From: M55B177 sp034722275
GTDB taxonomy: Bacteria > Chloroflexota > Dehalococcoidia > GIF9 > AB-539-J10
Direction of reading: 5' to 3'
Length of the DNA: 19,974 bases
NCBI GenBank assembly: GCA_034722275.1
Contig: JAYENW010000027.1
Coordinates: 1 to 19,974 of the forward strand
Positions 14,212-19,974 of the stretch are shown piece by piece (position 1 is the first letter of the stretch; each line of letters starts with the position of its first letter). A program made the position numbers and the translations under genes. The notes below the pieces were generated by a model. The model was not told the origin of the DNA. It was given only the letters and a program-made list of their open reading frames with translations, and did no database searches.

Positions 14212-14673
14212 ATGTTTTCCAGAGAATGGTTCATTTATGTCTTCGGACGCTGGATTCTCCTATCTGGCATTGCTGGTGCTCTGCTCCAATACTGCTTAGC
14301 TGACAAAATTGGCATTCATACTATCCCTGCTTTTCTGTTAAACCAATTTCTTTTAGCATGCATTTTCTGGTATGTGGATAGATATATCTTCCAGCGCCAT
14401 TTCAGCCGAGTAAAGGAGATTTTCAAATTCCCGCGCATTAAAGGGGCCTTTGATTTCCATCAACAATTTGGCAAGATATCAGAGGAATTCTCAGAGTATT
14501 CAACAGATTTTCAAAAATCACCGGATGACCCTCAAGTTTGGCTACATCGCTTCTTAGACCTATTTCATGCTGTCGAAATGACAGAGCGAGTTTTGAGAGA
14601 GAAAGGTATAGATGTAGATCAAGAATACTATGCCATCATAAGAGAGAATAAAAGGAGAGGGCTATACAGTTGA
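14212..14673 (+). CDS. Two-helix membrane protein with MazG-like C-terminal part
   Basis: The 153-residue protein is well started at an ATG behind AAAGGAGGAA. Two membrane helices lie near residues 6-29 and 37-60. A soluble, helical C-terminal part follows, with GKISEEFSEY near 87-96 (Glu91, Glu92, Glu95) and HRFLDLFHAVEMTERVL near 112-128 (Asp116). It ends with a REN-KRRGLY tail near 144-152. This EE..E and ...D..HA.E pattern and the RG(Y/L)Y-type end resemble all-alpha NTP pyrophosphohydrolases of the MazG/dUTPase superfamily. The usual ExxD second motif has Arg where Glu is expected, so activity is uncertain. Position after thymidylate synthase fits a role in removing dUTP or dCTP, but this is inference. 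I do not recognise a named family for the whole protein. Confidence 0.62.
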   Translation: MFSREWFIYVFGRWILLSGIAGALLQYCLADKIGIHTIPAFLLNQFLLACIFWYVDRYIFQRHFSRVKEIFKFPRIKGAFDFHQQFGKISEEFSEYSTDFQKSPDDPQVWLHRFLDLFHAVEMTERVLREKGIDVDQEYYAIIRENKRRGLYS

Positions 14674-14707
14674 AATCCAAGGAAAACATCTTAAAGGGAG
14701 GCAAATA

Positions 14708-14928
14708 ATGAGGGAAAGGGCAAGGCCGCTCTAGGACAGATAAAGCCTTTTTTGGTGGCTGATGGAGGAAATGTTGAGCTGGTCAATGTAAGTGATGAAG
14801 GGGTAGTTAAGTTGAGGTTGACTGGTGCCTGCCACGGCTGTCCTATGGCAACTATGACCTTGCGCCAGGGTATTGAGCCTGTTCTCAGGGAAGAAGTGCC
14901 TGAGATTAAAGAAGTGGTTGCTGTCTAA
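14708..14928 (+). pseudogene. NifU-like Fe-S scaffold domain, interrupted by apparent frameshift
   Basis: A strong AAAGGGAGG precedes ATG at 14708, but that frame stops at a TAG at 14732-14734. The frame one base back (-1) runs without a stop from 14695 to the TAA at 14926-14928. From about 14719 it gives a typical NifU C-terminal domain: GQIKPFLVADGGNVELV, then LTGACHGCPMATMTL with the cluster-binding Cys-x2-Cys, then the end EVPEIKEVVAV. No ATG, GTG or TTG starts that frame. One missing base between about 14714 and 14722, in a run of A and G, would restore a normal 74-residue protein beginning MRE. It may be a true mutation, a sequencing or assembly error, or rarely a recoding event. The domain would assemble Fe-S clusters. 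Confidence 0.8.
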
Positions 14929-14939
14929 AGGAGAGATTA

Positions 14940-15173
14940 ATGCCTATATATGAATATGTTTGTCCTAATTGTGACTTTAAGTTCGAACTGCTTCGTTCTT
15001 TAAACCAAACAAACGCGGCTGCCCTCTGCCCTCGATGTCATAGTGATGCCAAACGAATATTTTCCTGCTTCAACGCTTTTTCGGAAGGGCACGAAGGTAC
15101 ACCTGCTGCTATCGCCGGCAGCAACCCTTGTAGCACATGTTCTGCCACCAGTTGTACTGCCTGCAGAAATTAA
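14940..15173 (+). CDS. FmdB-family zinc-ribbon protein
   Basis: This is a 77-residue protein with an excellent ribosome-binding site, AAAGGAGAG, before ATG 14940. The N-terminal zinc ribbon is MPIYEYVCPNCDFKFE, then LCPRCHSDAKRIFS, giving two Cys-x2-Cys pairs. The C-terminal tail is Cys-rich (NPCSTCSATSCTAC), also common in this family. Members are small regulatory-type proteins first linked to formamidase and formylmethanofuran dehydrogenase genes; their function is generally unproven. It follows the NifU-like frame by 11 bases and is probably co-transcribed. It faces feoB, which ends on the other strand. Confidence 0.85.
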   Translation: MPIYEYVCPNCDFKFELLRSLNQTNAAALCPRCHSDAKRIFSCFNAFSEGHEGTPAAIAGSNPCSTCSATSCTACRN

Positions 15174-15211
15174 TTTTCGCTCAGCCACCAGAAACAAAGA
15201 GCGCCATAGGG

Positions 15212-15319
15212 CTAGTGCAGCAAGAATAAGCTAACTGCCATAACCAGCATGCCAGTCCCCATCTCTATAAGCACAAGGTGTTCCCTCCCATATCGGTGAG
15301 CCAAGGGAAGTATTTCGTC
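15212..15319 (-). pseudogene. Remnant of a ZIP-like metal transporter, C-terminus only
   Basis: On the minus strand, immediately after feoB, a 35-codon frame runs from 15319 to a TAG at 15212-15214. It reads like the last helix of a ZIP-family metal transporter: DEILPLAHRYGREHLV, then GTGMLVMAVSLFLL, comparable to 'E.IPEAHR.G.E....G...G..LM..S'. An in-frame stop lies directly upstream of the first Asp, and there is no start codon in the right place. The rest of the gene is absent because feoB begins 18 bases away. It is best explained as a leftover of a deleted or replaced transporter. The match is short and made from memory. Confidence 0.4.
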
Positions 15320-15337
15320 TTACCCTACTAGATCGCT

Positions 15338-17227
15338 TCAGAAAATTGAAATTATCCTCCAGGCTAAGCCCGCAAATAAAAGGCCATAAATTGTCGATGC
15401 AACTGTTAAGAATGTTGCTCTTTTAAATCCGAACTCCTTAATAAGCACCCCCAAGGCGATTATGCACGGAATTCCAATTGTAGTTGCTACACCAAATGCA
15501 TATATTTGGAGAGGAGTCAAAACTGAAGATATTTCAGCACCTAGAACTGATATAAGCATCGCACCAGTTAAGTCTTTTTGCAAAAATCCAAATACAATCG
15601 GGATGATGGCTATGGGGGGCAACCCTAACCATGTAGTAATTGGTGAAAGTGGTTCTACTATAAACTTGGTAGCGCCGAATTCATTCAAAACAGCATAAGC
15701 TGTTCCACCTATAATCAAAAAGGGGATAACTATATATACGAAATCCTTCATCCTAACCCAGCTTTTACCCAGAATATTTTTAAGTAAAGGCTTTCTATAA
15801 GGCGGCAATTCCAAAAGCAAAGGTTCCTTCTCTGTCTTGGTCAATTTCTTGGCTAAAAATCCCCAGATGAGAAAAGAGACAAAAAGAGTAGCAAAAACAG
15901 AAAGTGCCAAAAGTATGCCACCGAAATATCCAACCACCCCCAACACTATAGCTATTCTTGAAGAGCAAGGCACAGAAGTGAAAAATGACGAAGCATAGAA
16001 TTGTTCTTTTTTACTAGATAAAATACGCGTGCCTCTAACCGCTGGAGCAGTGCACCCCAAGCCTAGGGCTAGGGGAATAAATGCCTTCCCTGGAAGATTA
16101 AGCCTTTTTGAAAATCTTTCTAAATTAACAACAAATCTTGAAAGAAGCCCTACATCCTCCAATAAACTCAATAATAAGTAAAATAACAAAACATATGGCA
16201 AAGCAATGGAAACACCAGCCATCAACCCACTCAGTCCCGCTTCTATAGATGCGCCAGCAAGACCCTCTCCTAGATGAATTACAGATAAGGCAGATTCTGC
16301 AAAACTCATAAGGGTACTTTGTATCCAGTTTCCCAGAAGTAATAGCACAGCAAAAATAGCAATGAAGGTTAGAATAGTGAGAGAAGGCCCCCAATTTTTA
16401 TCTAGGAGGATCCTGTCAATTCGCTCTCCCCCACTTCCAGAAATTCTCTCTACGGGAAATATTTGGGTAACCTTTTCCGCAATAAATGCTGCTGTGCCAT
16501 ATCGTGTTACTGAGATATCTTCTGCAACATCGGGATGTTTTACTAAATCCCTTTTTACTTTCTCAATTATCCTTGTATCCTTCAAATACCCGTAGAAATC
16601 CTTATCTCCTTCCAAAACTCTTAATGCTATGAATCTTCCTGGTAGAGGATTCTCTTTTACCTGTGCTGATATTCTGTTCAGTGCTTCCTCTACATGATCA
16701 TCATATTTAATAGTAAAGACTTCTCGTGGTGTTTCTTTAATTTTCACGAGCTCATCTATAACTTTATCCAGTCCCCTTTTAGTTAGAGGATTTATGGGAA
16801 TTACTGGGATACCCAGAAGTTTTCCTAATTTTTTATAATCGACTTCTATCCCTCTCGCTTTTTTAGCATCTTCAACAAAATTGAGAGCTATGATAGCAGG
16901 CACTTTTGCTTCTAATATTTGTAGAGCTATATACAGGCTTCTCTCCAGAGAACTAGAATCAGCAATTACTATTGCTCCACCTGCGCTTCCTCCAAATAAA
17001 GCCCTTTCTGTAACCTTCTCCTCCTCACTTCTATCAGATATAGAATATATCCCAGGGGTGTCCTCAAACTCTATTTTTGTACCATTAAAGACTTTCTCAC
17101 TTCTGGTAACTTCGACTGTGGTACCAGGATAATTGGACACTTCAGCCTTCGCGCCAACTAATGCATTGAGAAAGCTACTCTTCCCTACATTCGGTTGTCC
17201 AATTAAAAGTATTTTAAGTTTTTCCAT
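15338..17227 (-). CDS. feoB: Ferrous iron transporter FeoB
   Basis: FeoB imports Fe2+ across the cytoplasmic membrane. This copy has 629 residues, somewhat shorter than the E. coli protein. The N-terminal G domain shows G1 GQPNVGKSS (10-18), G2 NYPGTT (32-37) and G3 DTPG (56-59). The G4 region LNFVEDAKKARGIEVD has Glu119 where the guanine-binding Asp of 'NxxD' is expected. Membrane helices from about residue 280 include the FeoB-typical block ALGLGCTAPAVRGTRILSS, the first gating domain; the second is near the C-terminus. The start ATG at 17227 lies 14 bases inside the regulator gene upstream, so the two are translated together. No separate FeoA gene is present; a FeoA domain is fused to that regulator. 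Confidence 0.93.
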   Translation of the reverse strand: MEKLKILLIGQPNVGKSSFLNALVGAKAEVSNYPGTTVEVTRSEKVFNGTKIEFEDTPGIYSISDRSEEEKVTERALFGGSAGGAIVIADSSSLERSLYIALQILEAKVPAIIALNFVEDAKKARGIEVDYKKLGKLLGIPVIPINPLTKRGLDKVIDELVKIKETPREVFTIKYDDHVEEALNRISAQVKENPLPGRFIALRVLEGDKDFYGYLKDTRIIEKVKRDLVKHPDVAEDISVTRYGTAAFIAEKVTQIFPVERISGSGGERIDRILLDKNWGPSLTILTFIAIFAVLLLLGNWIQSTLMSFAESALSVIHLGEGLAGASIEAGLSGLMAGVSIALPYVLLFYLLLSLLEDVGLLSRFVVNLERFSKRLNLPGKAFIPLALGLGCTAPAVRGTRILSSKKEQFYASSFFTSVPCSSRIAIVLGVVGYFGGILLALSVFATLFVSFLIWGFLAKKLTKTEKEPLLLELPPYRKPLLKNILGKSWVRMKDFVYIVIPFLIIGGTAYAVLNEFGATKFIVEPLSPITTWLGLPPIAIIPIVFGFLQKDLTGAMLISVLGAEISSVLTPLQIYAFGVATTIGIPCIIALGVLIKEFGFKRATFLTVASTIYGLLFAGLAWRIISIF

Positions 17228-17816
17228 TTGCTAAGACCTCAATCCCCTCTGCTATTTCTCTACTTAAAGCAAATTTTTTATTTCCTATCCTGACAACAAC
17301 GCTCCCCGGAATTACATTTGTCACCCTTACTTTTTCGCCGGGAAATATCCCCATGCTGACTATCCTCTCAAATAAAGTAAAATCAAAAAACGCAATGTTG
17401 GTAATTATGCCTTCATCATTAATATCAAACTCCGTCAGAGGGATACCCTCCTTTCTAAAGGTAGATAACTTTTTGATGTTGTCGATAACCTCTTGAGAAA
17501 CATAGTGTTCCAGAACGTGAGCTGCTTTATGCGCTTCATCTTCGCTCCTTACCTCTTTAAAATAATTTTCAATGGAAACGTGCTTCTCAACAATATCGCT
17601 GGCATTTTCCTGCCCTCTTTTTGTTAATACAATAAGTTCCTTCTTAGATTGTATTAGGCCTTCCTTCTCCAATTCCTCAATGCTCTGCTTCAGGAATACA
17701 CTAGAAACTTTAATTTCTGATTTTAAAGACGTTAATGAAACGCTATTTCCTCTTTCCTCGCCTAATATCCTTAGAACATCCTCTTTAACTATTCTTAAAA
17801 TATCGGGGGTATTCAT
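17214..17816 (-). CDS. DtxR-family metal-dependent regulator with FeoA domain
   Basis: The 200-residue protein has three parts. An N-terminal winged helix spans about residues 5-65 (KSEIKVSSVFLKQSIEELEK, then GLIQSKKELIVLTKRG). A dimerisation and metal-binding segment lies near 75-120, with the DtxR/MntR signature SEDEAHKAAHVLEHYVSQEV. A C-terminal FeoA/SH3-like domain spans about 130-197 (SMGIFPGEKVRVTNVIPGS). It is predicted to bind Fe2+ or Mn2+ and then DNA, repressing the feoB transcript that it heads. The FeoA part may also serve FeoB directly. ATG 17816 has GAGG seven bases upstream. I did not find a recognisable DtxR-type operator in the 98 bases before it. Confidence 0.87.
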   Translation of the reverse strand: MNTPDILRIVKEDVLRILGEERGNSVSLTSLKSEIKVSSVFLKQSIEELEKEGLIQSKKELIVLTKRGQENASDIVEKHVSIENYFKEVRSEDEAHKAAHVLEHYVSQEVIDNIKKLSTFRKEGIPLTEFDINDEGIITNIAFFDFTLFERIVSMGIFPGEKVRVTNVIPGSVVVRIGNKKFALSREIAEGIEVLANGKT

Positions 17817-17914
17817 TTTGCCTCAGTAGATAGTCCTGCCAGAGTTGTGAGCAGTATGGCAAATGGTAAGTTTATTTCCATAATCTCGCCCGATCTAGCT
17901 TATATCGCCAAGAA

Positions 17915-18202
17915 CTACATCTTTCTTTTGGGATTTCTCGGGAACCATCCCTTCTCAACTCGCTTTTTCTGCTTGAAGAGTTCAAAAACGCCCCATAAAA
18001 GAGTAGCTCCCAATATGCCTAGACCGCCTGAAAGCAATGTGCTATCCACTAAGCAAGACACCACAATTGGCAGTAAACCAAGAGCTAAAAGCCCCGGCCA
18101 TGACTTAACCCCCCAGTAATATTCCCATTTGATAACGAGCACGTGACCAAGTCCTGCCGCCAGTATCATGATGCTACCCATCACCAGACCATAATAATTC
18201 AT
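17915..18202 (-). CDS. DUF4491-family small membrane protein
   Basis: This 95-residue protein has three hydrophobic segments: YYGLVMGSIMILAAGLGHVL near residues 3-22, then WPGLLALGLLPIVVSCLV near 35-52, and LSGGLGILGATLLWGVFEL near 57-75. It ends in the basic family tail KRVEKGWFPRNPKRK. The short motifs EYYWG and KGWFP..P.R place it in DUF4491, whose function is unknown. It starts at ATG 18202 with TGGAGG upstream, and that ribosome-binding site lies within the remnant of another gene. It may be co-transcribed with the regulator and feoB downstream, 98 bases away. Confidence 0.83.
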   Translation of the reverse strand: MNYYGLVMGSIMILAAGLGHVLVIKWEYYWGVKSWPGLLALGLLPIVVSCLVDSTLLSGGLGILGATLLWGVFELFKQKKRVEKGWFPRNPKRKM

Positions 18203-18368
18203 TACAACCTCCAGTAAATCCGAATTTCATGTCATTCTTAACAAAGTCACACATGCTGTGGGGTTTCTCCTCTTCCGATCCCAAATCTACCTCTAGTCGC
18301 TTTAGCACCTCCCGTACTACCGGATGGCTAAAATTCAAAATTGGTGTCTCTGTTAAGTAATTGCTCAT
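18174..18368 (-). pseudogene. N-terminal fragment of a transglutaminase-like protein
   Basis: A good start ATG at 18368, behind GGAGAGGAG, opens a frame beginning MSNYLTETPILNFSHPVVRE and continuing to CDFVKNDMKFGF near residue 51. That resembles the N-terminus of transglutaminase-like cysteine-protease-fold proteins ('YL.ET.LLDFSHP......L', then 'YDFVR.EI.FGYN'). Beyond about position 18216 the likeness is lost, and the frame runs into the DUF4491 gene and stops at 18174. The catalytic Cys-His-Asp part is missing altogether. This looks like a deletion that left the first 50 codons fused to the DUF4491 leader. It may still be translated. Confidence 0.5.
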
Positions 18369-18442
18369 AACATAGTTCTCCTCTCCAACTTTTAAAAGGC
18401 TCAGCATCCCGAGATCCGCTCACACTGCCCAGGACTTCAAAA

Positions 18443-19015
18443 TTACGTCAACAAACCTTCAGTTATACACGCGGCATCTATTTTGCTTTTTTCGAAGTTA
18501 AGTATGTGACCTTTTTGCTCTCTTAAGGAAAATAAGCCTGTTGCTTGCATAATTTCTAAAACCTTATCTTTCTTCATACGAAAACAAGAACGCGTGGAAA
18601 GGTATCCGTTTGGCTTCAAAACTCTATACAATTCTTTTAGCAAAGATTCCCTATCTTTAATTTCGGGCAGCACTCCATACAACAAAATCACACCTACACT
18701 TTTGTCAGGCAATCCGGTATCTCCATCAGATAATATTGTGGCTATATTGTTGATCCCTTCCATTCTGGCCTTTTCTTTAACCCTTTTTATAGCTGATGAT
18801 TGCTTATCTACGGCATAAACTTTCCCCTCTTCACCCACCAGACTGGCAGCAGGGAAAGTGTAAGAACCAATGCCACCCCCGTAATCCAATATTTTCTCCC
18901 CTTTTTCGAGATTAAGTTTTTTAAGTTCCTTTTCTGGTTTGAAGGGAAAACCGAGTTTATCTCTTAACCCTAAAAGGGAATACTCCATTCTAAGTTTAAT
19001 GTTAAGGTCTCTCAT
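18443..19015 (-). CDS. Class I SAM-dependent methyltransferase
   Basis: The 190-residue protein has a Rossmann-type methyltransferase core. Motif I is KILDYGGGIGSYTF near residues 41-54, followed by GKVYAVDKQSSAI (the acidic residue that binds the ribose), ILSDGDTGLPDKSVGVILLYG (motif III region), and ELYRVLKPNGYLSTRS. The compact length and lack of extra domains suggest a small-molecule or generic methyltransferase; the substrate cannot be read. Its ATG overlaps the stop of the upstream TrmO-like gene by 4 bases (19012-19015), so the two are translationally coupled. Confidence 0.88.
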   Translation of the reverse strand: MRDLNIKLRMEYSLLGLRDKLGFPFKPEKELKKLNLEKGEKILDYGGGIGSYTFPAASLVGEEGKVYAVDKQSSAIKRVKEKARMEGINNIATILSDGDTGLPDKSVGVILLYGVLPEIKDRESLLKELYRVLKPNGYLSTRSCFRMKKDKVLEIMQATGLFSLREQKGHILNFEKSKIDAACITEGLLT

Positions 19016-19464
19016 ATACCTCCCTCCTCTATTTTATCTTTTAGCCAACCAATTTTTACATTTGTTCTCTGGTCAAATTGGGGAACATAAGGTTTAATAT
19101 CCAGCAAAGGAGTTCCATCTAGCATATCAACTTGTTTTACTCTTAAAATATTTTTCTCTCTTTCAATAAGCTCAACAACAGAAAGACCAATTGGATTTGG
19201 CCTGTTATAGTGCCTTATGGCAAAAAGCCCATGCTCTTGTTCATCTAAAAAGGGGTTTACCAGAGGCCTGTAACCAGTAGCTTCATGAAAATAATAAATT
19301 AAGTAAATATGAGAAAAACCTTCAATATCCTTCAATGCCTCCTTAAATTCACTGAATATCTCTACTTCACCAACTTTATCTGATTTATATCCCTGGCAAG
19401 GAATTTCCTGCCTATCTTTATAAGGCGTGTGTATCATGCCTATAGGTTTAAGTTCAAATTTCAT
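19012..19464 (-). CDS. TrmO/TsaA-family (UPF0066) SAM-dependent methyltransferase
   Basis: This is a 150-residue protein. I start it at the ATG at 19464 (MKFELKPIGMIHTPYK); a GTG three codons upstream is possible. Family blocks are PIGMIHTPYK, DIEGFSHIYLIYYFH, NRPNPIGLSVVELI and DMLDGTPLLDIKPYVPQFD. The best-studied member, E. coli TrmO, N6-methylates threonylcarbamoyl-adenosine at position 37 of some tRNAs. Here the usual 'R(S/A)P.RPNPIG' block reads IRHYNRPNPIG, so a different substrate is possible. Pairing with a second methyltransferase by a 4-base overlap is notable. Confidence 0.83.
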   Translation of the reverse strand: MKFELKPIGMIHTPYKDRQEIPCQGYKSDKVGEVEIFSEFKEALKDIEGFSHIYLIYYFHEATGYRPLVNPFLDEQEHGLFAIRHYNRPNPIGLSVVELIEREKNILRVKQVDMLDGTPLLDIKPYVPQFDQRTNVKIGWLKDKIEEGGI

Positions 19465-19533
19465 TTTCCACACTCTCTAAATAGCTGTTTCCCTAATTTG
19501 TATCTTTTTTCTTCCCATGGATATCCCGCTACC

Positions 19534-19657
19534 TTACTCCAAAATTCTTTTAAGGTTCTGCCCTTCCTCAGCCATATGTTGCTTTATACCCTCGAGCTGG
19601 CGCGACATGAGTCTTTGCATAATCTTGTCCACTAAACTGCTAAACAAAGGGGTAGGA
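19534..19657 (-). pseudogene. Remnant: C-terminus of an SRPBCC-like protein cut by an IS
   Basis: On the minus strand a frame is open from about the insertion-sequence end to TAA at 19534-19536. It reads PLFSSLVDKIMQRLMSRQLE, then GIKQHMAEEGQNLKRILE. This long amphipathic helix ending in NLKRILE is what the C-terminal helix of SRPBCC/START-like small proteins usually looks like. There is no room for the rest of the gene, because the insertion sequence begins where the similarity stops. I conclude that the element interrupted or replaced the gene. An alternative short frame in the same stretch is noted among the rejected items. Confidence 0.45.
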
Positions 19658-19974
19658 TGGATTTAGTGTACACCAAAGTCAGGTAGAATAGAAAGACGGA
19701 GGTGTCAAATTGAAAGGTATACCACAAGGAAGGTACACCTAAGAATTCCGCCAGGAAGCGGTCAGACTGATAATAGAGGAGAGGACATCATGTCGTGAAG
19801 CAGCCCAAAGACTGTCCCTGGCTCCCTCAACACTCGCTTATTGGGTTAAAGCCCATAAAGAAGGCAAACTGGGAGAGGTTGGTAAAGCTCAGAAGCCTTT
19901 GACCGAATTTGAGATGGAGTTGGCCCGGATGAAGAAAGAATTGGTAGAAGTGAAGATGGAACGAGACATATTAA
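19658..19974 (+). mobile_element. IS3-family insertion sequence, left end (continues beyond window)
   Basis: From about 19658 the sequence reads TGGATTTAGTGTACACC and then an orfA-like gene. The terminus contains a near-perfect palindrome, TTTAGTGT at 19662-19669 with ACACCAAA at 19670-19677 (seven of eight paired), of the sort found at IS3-family ends. The exact end is not fixed, since the right end and target duplication lie outside the window. It abuts the SRPBCC-like remnant. Confidence 0.7.
19710..19974 (+). pseudogene. IS3-family transposase OrfA with in-frame stop at codon 11 (partial)
   Basis: From a TTG at 19710, preceded by GGAGGTG, the frame reads KGIPQGRYT, then TAA at 19740-19742, then EFRQEAVRLIIEERTSC and so on to the end of the window. 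The rest is a typical OrfA: a helix-turn-helix with CREAAQRLSLAPSTLAYWV, then a leucine-zipper-like coiled coil with ELARMKKELVEVKMERDIL. Family members commonly have YT(K/E)EF.REAVRL, so the stop falls where Lys (AAG) or Glu is expected; one base change explains TAA. No good start lies soon after the stop. OrfA here is probably inactive, unless another copy acts in trans. Confidence 0.78.

Noticed and set aside
14713..14722. Programmed -1 frameshift site in the NifU-like gene
   Set aside because: No X-XXY-YYZ heptamer is in the right register and no downstream structure is evident. Mutation or sequence error is simpler.
19467..19590. Alternative minus-strand frame ending RYKLGKQLFRECGK, overlapping the SRPBCC-like tail
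   Set aside because: It looks somewhat protein-like (WSKVAGYPWEEKRYK) but has no start codon and an in-frame stop upstream. It could be another gene fragment, but I cannot support it.
1..19974. CRISPR arrays, large direct repeats, rRNA genes or phage genes
   Set aside because: Reading both strands by eye, I found no regular repeat-spacer pattern, no rRNA and no phage structural genes.

Overview
This is a bacterial window, judged from its Shine-Dalgarno-led genes, a CCA-encoding tRNA gene, promoter-like TTGACA/TATTAT pairs and cell-envelope genes (UppP, Wzz, polyprenyl-phosphate sugar transferase). Several genes look archaeal-like: the thymidylate synthase, the mannosyl-3-phosphoglycerate-phosphatase-type HAD protein and the UppP variant. 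That mix would fit an anaerobic Chloroflexota lineage such as Dehalococcoidia, but this is an inference from gene content and is not firm.

Positions 1-6811 hold a surface-polysaccharide locus. It contains the tail of a polyprenyl-phosphate sugar transferase, a DegT-family aminotransferase, a membrane-bound UDP-sugar 4,6-dehydratase of the FlaA1/WbpM/PglF type and a Wzz-like chain-length protein. UppP lies on the opposite strand and overlaps the dehydratase tail. Dehydratase plus aminotransferase would make a UDP-4-amino-4,6-dideoxy sugar, the sugar transferase would load a nucleotide sugar onto the lipid carrier, Wzz would set polymer length and UppP would recycle the carrier. Two toxin-antitoxin pairs are inserted in the same orientation: a TumE (DUF6516) pair before the aminotransferase and VapBC after it. 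VapBC has its own good promoter.

Positions 6812-12627 hold sugar and mannose genes. On the minus strand are a nucleotidyltransferase of the GDP-mannose pyrophosphorylase type, a mannosyl-3-phosphoglycerate-phosphatase-type HAD enzyme and a small integral membrane protein of the Sm_multidrug_ex family. Divergent from them are two GT4 glycosyltransferases, the first resembling mannosylglucosylglycerate synthases. Together they suggest a mannosylated glycerate solute or further glycan synthesis. The 405-base stretch 6812-7217 has no convincing gene.

Positions 12628-15173 hold tRNA-Asn(GTT), a NYN-domain nuclease-like protein, an archaeal-type thymidylate synthase, a two-helix membrane protein with a MazG-like soluble part, a NifU-like Fe-S scaffold with an apparent frameshift, and an FmdB-type zinc-ribbon protein.

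Positions 15174-19974 are mostly minus strand and visibly more A+T-rich. They hold a FeoB iron transporter with a DtxR-type regulator carrying a FeoA domain, a DUF4491 membrane protein, a class I methyltransferase and a TrmO/TsaA-family protein. The block is littered with gene remnants: the tail of a ZIP-like metal transporter, the head of a transglutaminase-like protein, and the tail of an SRPBCC-like protein cut by an IS3-family insertion sequence that runs off the window end. The IS orfA has an in-frame stop at codon 11. This looks like a region eroded by insertion and deletion.
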